Shown piece after piece: positions 56,539 to 64,000 of a DNA stretch of 64,000 nt. Origin of the DNA: Struthio camelus (Eukaryota > Chordata > Aves > Struthioniformes > Struthionidae); the NCBI RefSeq assembly GCF_040807025.1, contig NC_090952.1, positions 26,781,068 through 26,845,067 on the forward strand, in the 5' to 3' direction. The notes under the pieces were generated by a model. It ran no database searches, had not been told where the DNA came from, and saw only the letters and a list, made by a program, of their open reading frames with translations. Position 1 is the first letter of the stretch. Every line of letters begins with the position of its first letter. The position numbers and the translations under genes were made by a program.

Positions 56539-56552
56539 AATAAATAAATAAA
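56539..56552 (+). terminator. HMGN1: Proximal polyadenylation signal cluster
   Basis: Three overlapping AATAAA hexamers (AATAAATAAATAAA). No obvious GT-rich element follows closely, so this may be a minor site. Confidence 0.55.
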
Positions 56553-56649
56553 AGTGTAATCATGTTTTTAAATGAAATACAAACATTTCTTTTAAAAGGG
56601 CAGGTTGGTTGTATGTACCCACTGTTAGGAATTTTGCTGGATTTATCTT

Positions 56650-56655
56650 AATAAA
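56650..56655 (+). terminator. HMGN1: Distal polyadenylation signal
   Basis: AATAAA followed about 25-45 nt later by TGTGGTTTGTTGCTTGTG, a good GU-rich downstream element. This is probably the main 3' end. Confidence 0.75.
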
Positions 56656-59265
56656 AAAGACTCCTCAAAAGCTGATTGTGGTTTGTTGCTTGTGCTGCAA
56701 ACATGTACTGCTGGAAAGCTGTCAAATTCCCGAAGAGTAGTACAGGGCTTCAGGTTGAGAGAACCGGTGCAGCTAGAAAGCTTTGAGGCCATAGCATGTG
56801 CTTGAGCCTCTGCTTTCTTCAGTTATGTAAACAAATACCACTGTATGGCTAGCCTCCCTGCAGATGAAATGGGAATAGGTTGACTTCAGGGGAAATGTGC
56901 TAACTTACACCAGCTGGGAATTTCAGCCAGTGTTTTCAGACAAAGGCTTAACTGGTAAAATGTGTTACTTACTCGAGTAAAGGTGGGATACGTGGTATTG
57001 TCAAATATGTCGTTTAAGCATTACCGATGTTATTATAAATTATAGATGGTATGGTCTAGTTTTCTTTCATGTGCCTATTAATTGAATAGGACGTGGGTGG
57101 GAGTTCCTCTTAGAAATATTGCACAAGCTACCTCGCAGAAGCTTAGAGGCTATCGTGCTTGCATCAAACCCTTAACAGTGTAAGCTAGTTTCCTGGTATG
57201 CTGTGGGAATGCTCATAGGACTGGTTAAAGTGCATGCTTCCGTAACTTCCACAACTAGTTTATAGTTTTCTTATTTGAAAATGTGTTACTTAGCAAATGA
57301 TTTCTTGGACTCATTTAGCATCCCCTAGCGAGATGCAAGTAGGTGTACAGAAGTGCTTTACATTAATGCAATGAGCTTCCCAATTAGTGAAAGCTTCATT
57401 ATTTTGGGAAATGACAGCTACGCTCAGAGACAGTATTTAAGTGGAGTTTTAATAGTGCTTTTTACCTAATCTTATTTTGGCACTACAGCTATTCCATGTA
57501 ACTTTGTCAAGGATGCTTCAGATCTTCCTCTGAAAGCCTACCTTTATATAAAGTCTCTTCACATTGATGACCAAATACATCACATATTTAATAGGAAGAA
57601 AAATGTCTGCAATGCAGAAGCCTTATCTTTTGCATAAGATTGTTTCACAACCCAGAAATGTGAAATACCAAGAGCTTGCATGTTTTATCTCAAACCCAAA
57701 ATCTCACTCAGCGTCTTGGTGCATAGTGTCTTACTCTGAGTGTATCAAATGTGTGCTCCAGGGTCAGTACCCCAGGGCACTGGCTACTGCATGATGTTTA
57801 ATGTGCATTTAATCTTCAAGGCCTAAAGCACTGGGGATTTTTATTGCTGCTGTGTCTTTCATTCTGTAGAGCTGCTGTATAAATTCATCAGGGTTAACTG
57901 AAGTAGATCTTCCTCAGCAGAAAAGGTGAGAGAGCATTTAGGGGCCTTTTCCTGTGCAGTGTATTCCCTTCATCCACTGCAACCTAGATACAGTGACTTT
58001 CAGGCATACCCTGTAGTGTCTCTCCTGGAGTGAGAACTGATGGAGAGACGTAGCTAGAATCCCGGTCCGATGGCAACGTGGGCGTTTCACATGCTGTGGA
58101 GCTGAGAGCTGGTGATGAGGTGCGAGGAGGTGAACGGGGAAGCTGAATGTTGCTACCTCTTGTCAATGTATGTGGTTGCTGTGGTACTAGGATTTTTAAT
58201 ATGTGTCACGGACGTCTTTCTGTAGCTTTTTGCTGGAAATGTGATAAAATAGTATTGTAGGGCGTAGGGCAGGTGGGCTAAGGTACATGTGTTTTGTTGT
58301 CTCTCTTCCCTCCTAGGGTTGTCTCCTGTGCCATGCATAGATCAGACAGAGTCTGAAAAATGTAGGATAACAGTAAAACCAGGGAGCTTCTCAATGTTCC
58401 CAGTCTGGAGAGGATCTAGGGGTACTTCAGATGTCATCCCGAAATTCTTATACACAAAAAATTCTTTACTGAGTTTAGCCAGCTTTTGAATGCTAAAAGA
58501 TCACTAGCGAGCACAGCAGTGTCCTTTGGACGCATCATGCAGTCAGTTGGGAGGTCTGACTGAATGCTGCTTGAAGGCGGTAAGAAATACCAGTGGGCCT
58601 ATACTTCTTCAAGGAGAAAATGCATAATGGAACAATATGTTTTATACATGCAATATCCACCTCCCACCCTGCCCAATGGTTTCTCTAAAAGGGCTTTAAA
58701 ATAGCAAATCTGGTTCAGTAAGGAAGGTGAGCTCATTCTCCAAACCTCAGTAACAGTGAACCATTTCTCTTCACTTTTAGCCTCTAGTCACTTAGTGTTT
58801 CAAGCGTTGTAATTTAAATACTAGCAGACACTATGAATATGACAGACATTTTCTTCTTAGCAAAGGGCTCGTCCATATACCAAGGTATAATCAGCCCGTC
58901 ATACCCTAATCTAGGTTGTTCTGTATGTCAGGTCATGTTTCTCCATTTTCGTATCCAGATTGTTAAACAGAAACATATAATTGAGCGGTTGGTTTTGTTC
59001 ATTTCTTCCTCTTTTAGTGCCAATGTGAGAGTTGTTCTTAATTCTTTAACTATAGTTACAATCAGATAGCTCTTTCAAGTAAGTACAGAGAGGATTGTTT
59101 GATAACTTTCAGACAAACCTACTTGCTCCTGTTCAGAACTTTTCTGAGCAGTGGGTGAGCTGCACAACTGAAGAGGTTACCTTCCTTCTACCGAATCCTC
59201 CTCATCCGTTGGTCCTGATGTCTGGACACTGAATCAAAAGCTGACTTTGCTTCCGCTCGCAGGCT

Positions 59266-59532
59266 TTGGTCAGCTTGTGGTTAATTGGAAGGGGGAGGTT
59301 TCAAAGAGAAAAAAGTCTTCCAATGGCCAGTCAGTTGGGTGTAGCTGATTTTCTGGTTCATTTGGAGTACACGAAGAAACTCTACCTTCCTGGAGATCCC
59401 CGGCAGCCTGATCAGCAGTGCTCGAGGCACAAGAATGATACATTTGCCTGTTTTGATGCTGGTTTTGAAAGTTTCATTGAATTGCTAGAAGAAATTGACT
59501 GTGGCAGTTTGGTTATCAATAATAGCGATTAA
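59266..59532 (+). CDS. Unrecognised short open frame, possible exon or retrocopy
   Basis: The longest version has 88 codons; an internal ATG gives 69 codons starting MASQLGVADFLVHLEYTKKL. The peptide looks protein-like, with an even mix of hydrophobic and charged residues and ending in FIELLEEIDCGSLVINNSD, and no low complexity. The frame also runs back to an acceptor-like TTCCGCTCGCAG just before 59263, so it could be a last exon. I do not recognise a family. No AATAAA lies soon after the stop. It may still be chance. Confidence 0.22.
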   Translation: MVSLWLIGRGRFQREKSLPMASQLGVADFLVHLEYTKKLYLPGDPRQPDQQCSRHKNDTFACFDAGFESFIELLEEIDCGSLVINNSD

Positions 59533-61690
59533 AACCTTAGAAAATACGCTGTGGTGAACGGATTCAGGAGTCTAAAGACAGTGATGGCTCTGAAGTGGTG
59601 CACCAATGTTTTTAGCTAGGGGAATAGATTTGAAGTGGGTTGGCAACAACTTGCAATGGTAAAATGTCAGTATAGCTCATGACTTAATGGACAGGATATA
59701 TGTAGAAGTATGGACTTGCATTTTAAATCGAAACCTGGTGCGAACAGGCAGTGTAGCTGGTTGGAATATTTTAGATACTTGTTGTAGTTTGAGGTACTAT
59801 CTGATAAACCTTACTTCCTGCTCAACAAGCAGGCTGTGAGTACTCCTGATGCTGTTAACAAACAGGAAACCTGCAAATCATTGAATCTCACATGCGAAGA
59901 AGAGCTCTGCGTTAGATAGTGCCGGCGTGTGCGGCACATCTTGCCAAGTTTGGTGCATTAATATGATTCTTGACATAACTTCTGCTGTAGTCTCCTTGCG
60001 CAGCATGGGCTTGAGTTTGCTTCAGGATATCTATCGAGTTTCAGCGAAAGTACTGAGAATTCCCATTCCTCGTAATAATGGGAATGGCATGTTCCTGCAC
60101 TGTCTTCAACAGAAGGTGGAAAAGTGTTTGCTTTATTGCTTTGTCAGAAAAATGAAAGGCCTAGAACAATGCTCCTCAGCATCCTGGAAAGTGGGGGCTT
60201 GAAAGCAAGAGGAAGAGCCTTTCCACTTCTTCTGGTGTCCATCAGGGCAACGTGTTGGAGCAGCATGAAGGGAATAACGGGAGAGAAGTGTCAAGGCTGC
60301 CATAAACAAGCAGAAAATGAAATCCACAGTGAAGTCCTTGTGATAAGAAAGAGGGTAAATAACCTGTTAAAATGGGGAAAAGAAGCAGAAAGAAAATGGA
60401 ATCCCCTGGCTAGAAACTGATGGCTCTTCTTTCTGGTTGCCCCAGTGGTGCCGTTCCTGCCCCCCGCTGCTGGCCTGGGAGACTCTGCTTGAAACCTGAT
60501 CCATGGGACGGACCCGGAGAGCTGAGAACAGCCCTCGGGCCACCGCGATACGGCTGCCAAGGAGCCACTCTCAGTTGGAGAGAACAACATTGAAGTGGCC
60601 AGAGGCTGCCCCAGTGCCCTGAGCAGAGGGGAGCTGGTCCCAAGAGGGTGTGAAGGCAGGTGGCAGAGTCCCCGGCTCTGCCACAGTCCCCTGCTCTTTG
60701 TGGTGAGGGTGGGTGGCAGCCGGGCTTGCGACATCTCAAGGAAGGAGGCAGGAGAGGGGCAAGGTGCTGCTCCCGCCACCTCTGCCGGCCCCTCTCCAGC
60801 CCCCTCTGCCGATGCGGGTGGGAGAGGGCAGCGAGGGGCCCGTGGGGCGGGATCGCGCAGAAGCAAAACGCCACTGCTTTCATGTATGCCGCAAGTGAAG
60901 GAATTGCTGGAAACGGGTCCTGTGGAAATGCATGAGGGATGCCTAAATGCATTAGAATGGACTTAAGATGCAGGCAACACCTGAAATAAGTGAAATGAAG
61001 TAAACGTTTTTGTGATTTAAAATGAATAAAATCACAAATTAGAAAGCTCTGTTTCTAAAAGAGAAGAAATCAAACTGGCATCGTAAAGCTCTCAAAGGCA
61101 CTTCTAACTCAACTGGACACATCTTAAACATTTCCAGACGTTCCTAAAGAAGGGGGTGGGGGCAGTGTAAACCCAGACAAAAATGCAGTATTGAAGCCTA
61201 AAAATAGAGCGGTAAGGCAAGATTTAAACCAGGTGCGTCTCACTGGAAGTGGTGACATGTCTTACATGATGCTCCTCAGGAGCGGGAAGAAGGGTTTGGC
61301 CCCAGCGGTCGTTGCTGGAGAACGGAAACGGCGCTGGTGGGCGAGCTCCCGGCTGCCAATGCCGAGGGCTTCTCCCAGCGGCTGCTTTCCCGGGCGCCCT
61401 TGGAGCACCTGCCCCAGCGCACAGGAGAGGGCTTCCTCAAGTCGCAGCCCCTGCTAGGCCAGCGCCCTTTAGTCCTCGCGATCACTGGAGTCAAATGTAC
61501 ATGGGGCAAGGAAATGTTTCCCCCCAGCCAGCTCGTCCTTCCTGCCTCTGGTAGACCAGGATTTGAGTCCCTGCTTTTTATCAGAGCTTCGTTTGGCTCC
61601 TTGCCTTGGGGACAGGCCAGGTTCAGTCTTGTTGGCGTGGAGTTATCGCTTGCATTTGCCAATTGGCTTTAATAAATCAGGTGATATGAG

Positions 61691-61745
61691 TGTGGGTGGG
61701 TGGGTGGGTGGGTGTTGGTGTGTGTGTGTGTTGGTGCGTGTGTGC
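61691..61745 (+). repeat. (TGGG)5 and (TG)n repeat, potential G-quadruplex
   Basis: Five GGG runs separated by single T (61694-61712) are followed by an imperfect (TG)n tract. Single-base loops favour a very stable parallel quadruplex on the plus strand. An AATAAA (around 61670) lies just upstream. Confidence 0.9.
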
Positions 61746-63040
61746 GCATAACGTGTGTGCCATCCCTGCACCTCAGTGCGGTGGTGAGCACCAAGAGCTG
61801 GACTTGAAATACTTCTCAACCTTGGACTCCACCAAGCAGAGCGGATGATGGCGACGCTGGTCGTCCTCCCCGAGAGAGCGGTGCTTTGCTTGCTCCTTGG
61901 TGAGGCTCCCCCGGAAGCAGAATTTCCTCTTGGACAGATGCAACGACTGTACCACCACGGCAAGGGCGCGCTCAGGCAGAGCATGTCTGGAGGAAAATTC
62001 CCGAAGAAGCCTCAGAATCGCCCCCAGGTCTGAAACATGTCCCAGGTATGGGCACAAACCGCCTCTTCCTCCTAGTGCCCGTGTATCCAGGCTGCTTGAT
62101 GCGGGTACCTCACACCTATCCTGAGGGCAGGACTTCTTATTTACCCTTTCAAAACATCTCCTTCCAGCGAGGGGTGGAGGGCGGTGTTCATTAGGGAAGA
62201 AGGTTAGTGCCTGCCTGGGATGCTGGGTGAAAGCTGCTTGTCGGTTGTCAACGCACTGAACCCCAGAAAGTCGCTGGGCTTTTTGTTTGTTTGGGGTGGA
62301 GGGTGGGGGGGTGGAAGTACATACCTTGGAGCTAAAGCCAGATGTGAAACATCTTGGCCACAAAGCTTCCTGGTCTCTTCTGCTTGTTTTCCCCCGGTCG
62401 GATGAAAGAGACGGCAGTGAAGGTTTAGGTTGCAACAACAGTCAGATTTCACCCTTACTGCAAGGTTTGGCAGAGGCTTCTCTGCGAGAGCACACCAGCC
62501 TCTTTAGACAAATGACCCTTCTGGCTTTACTAATATGGAGGCTGCTGGTCCCCTCGGCACAGGTCTTGTTATAGTTAGTTAAGAGTAGGTCCTAGCTAAT
62601 CCTAGGACTAAGTTATGTCTTTCCAGCCAGGGCTGAATGTTTGCTTGAATTGATTTCTTCCTTAGGACAACCTTATTCACCTTCCCAGAGGTGCTGGCCA
62701 CAACTCCACAGTCGAGGCTCGCTTCCCTTTTGCACAGAAAGCGGCATCTTTGCTAGCTGGAGAAAGCAGAGCTGAGCTTCTTGGCGCCTCCGTAGGCCTG
62801 TTGCTGGGAAATCCTGCGAGAGCTGCCTTTCCCCGAGCCCCCTCTCATCCATCTTTCCCTGCTGCAAACAGAAAATTGCAAATCCGGGCCAGGCTTTCCC
62901 TGCTCCGCTTTCCCCACCCCGGTGCCATAGCCTGGTTACGCTGCGAGCGGGGCGAACGCTAGCTCTTGGGAGTAGGCGCTGCCTTTTCTGCCTGCACGTA
63001 GCCCGCTGAGGTCCTCATGTATACCTGGGCCATTACCCTA

Positions 63041-63110
63041 GGAGTAATTAAAGCAATTAACAAGTGTAATTAACTCTTAAAGGGGAGAGTTATCAGCAGC
63101 AATTAAATAA
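63041..63110. promoter_or_regulatory. Homeodomain-type motif cluster
   Basis: Within 70 bp there are TAATTA at 63045 and 63067, further CAATTAA copies, and a GATA-type TTATCA. A similar TAATTA lies at 63305 with ATTA motifs to its right. This is enhancer-like, unlike the surrounding GC-balanced DNA. Function is inferred. Confidence 0.35.
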
Positions 63111-64000
63111 ATGACCCTTTTAGTCTTGGAAAGAATTGACTGACAAGGGGGAAGGGGAGGAGGGAGATGCAGGGCCTCATGCAGCCGCAAGGAGAAAGCG
63201 AATAGGGGCCGGTGGCTCTTGTGTGGGAAGACAAAGCAAACAAAGAGGTACCAAGTGAAACCACCAAGCGGCAGATGCAAAACGAATATATCTCACACAA
63301 TGTGTAATTAAGCTGGGGAACTCATTGCCTAAATGGAGCCCAAAAATTGTAATGGTTTAATAAGTGATTAGGCAACTTCTTCTTGGAAGACAACTCTGTT
63401 GGACTATGGAATACAGAGACGCTCCCCCCCACCAGGGCAGGAAGTGCCAAAATCATAAACTGCTGGAGGCTGTGAGAGCATCTGGAGACATCCTCCGGCT
63501 CTGGCCTCCCACCTTTCTCTAGTTGTCCGCTGTTTGTAGCTGGACGAAACAGGAGACTGGGTTATATGGATGTTGGTTTGACCCAGACTGGCCACTCTTA
63601 TGTCACCAAAGAGCAGAGAAAAACTTGGGAACTTCAAATGCTGCATGTTTCTCTGACCATCAGTGGGGACAGCTGCCCAGCGGTAACCGAACTGGCCCCA
63701 GACTGGCTAGCTCTAGGACAAGGTCCTGCTGATCCTCTGCTTGATTCCTCAGCAGCCTGGCAGGCACCTTCAGGCCAGGTCAAGGACTGCAGCAACTGCC
63801 CACATCCCTCAGCACCACCTTGGCCAACGTAGCCTTCGAGAGGGTTTCCTCTGGTACCCAGGACCCTGATACTCAACTGGAGTTGAATAATGTACTCCTC
63901 TTCACATCTCTCCATGCAAGGAAGGATGTCCAGGAGGAAAAGGACACCATGTTCTTGTGCCCTTTGCAGAACTCCTTCTCTAAATGCATACTTCTAGGCT

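Larger units (their letters stand above)
56037..56675 (+). other. HMGN1: HMGN1 3' untranslated region
   Basis: About 640 nt, AT-rich, with short A runs and two polyadenylation signals. The 3' border is placed about 20 nt after the last AATAAA. Confidence 0.75.
56680..64000. other. Region downstream of HMGN1
   Basis: By human gene order BRWD1 should lie to the right on this strand, but no exon of it was recognised. Named contents are an unrecognised short open frame, a G-quadruplex/GT repeat and a TAATTA-rich segment. Otherwise I see nothing in it. Confidence 0.6.

Overview
This window is vertebrate nuclear DNA, most likely from a bird or another sauropsid. Genes are split by long introns with GT..AG borders, starts lie in CpG islands, and the old interspersed repeats are CR1-clade LINEs plus one tRNA-like SINE. 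Nothing bacterial or viral was recognised. Two protein-coding genes can be supported, arranged head to head. They correspond to neighbours on human 21q22.2.

Left part (1 to about 33.3 kb): the 5' part of SH3BGR on the minus strand. Coding exon 1 (32712-32756) lies in a CpG island and coding exon 2 (3910-4095) follows a 28.6 kb intron. The remaining exons lie beyond the left edge. Intron 1 holds a CR1 copy of about 1.5 kb (23.6-25.1 kb), a CR1 3' end (14.3-14.5 kb), homopolymer runs, a pair of POU octamers (10.13 kb) and a GC-rich patch with two perfect CArG boxes (5.83-5.92 kb) that could be an internal muscle promoter or enhancer.

Middle (33.3-46.5 kb): an AT-rich intergenic stretch with no recognisable gene. 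It holds two CR1 remnants in opposite orientation (39.95-41.0 kb minus, 44.75-46.13 kb plus), a long polypyrimidine tract and a good CTCF-like motif at 38.39 kb. In human, GET1 and LCA5L lie between HMGN1 and SH3BGR; neither is recognisable here.

Right part (46.5-56.7 kb): the complete HMGN1 gene on the plus strand. Six coding exons give a 105-residue protein with an intact nucleosome-binding domain and an acidic C-terminal tail. There are two CpG islands, one at exon 1 and one inside intron 1; the second carries E2F, CRE and ZNF143-type sites. Two polyadenylation signals end the gene.

The last 7.3 kb (56.7-64 kb) has no confident gene. It holds one coding-looking but unrecognised short open frame (59.27-59.53 kb), a strong G-quadruplex/GT microsatellite (61.69 kb) and a cluster of homeodomain-type TAATTA motifs (63.0-63.4 kb).

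The two genes are not known to act in one pathway. HMGN1 is a nucleosome-binding architectural protein, and SH3BGR is a small thioredoxin-fold protein prominent in striated muscle. No novel multi-gene system was found; the unusual signals are mostly regulatory.
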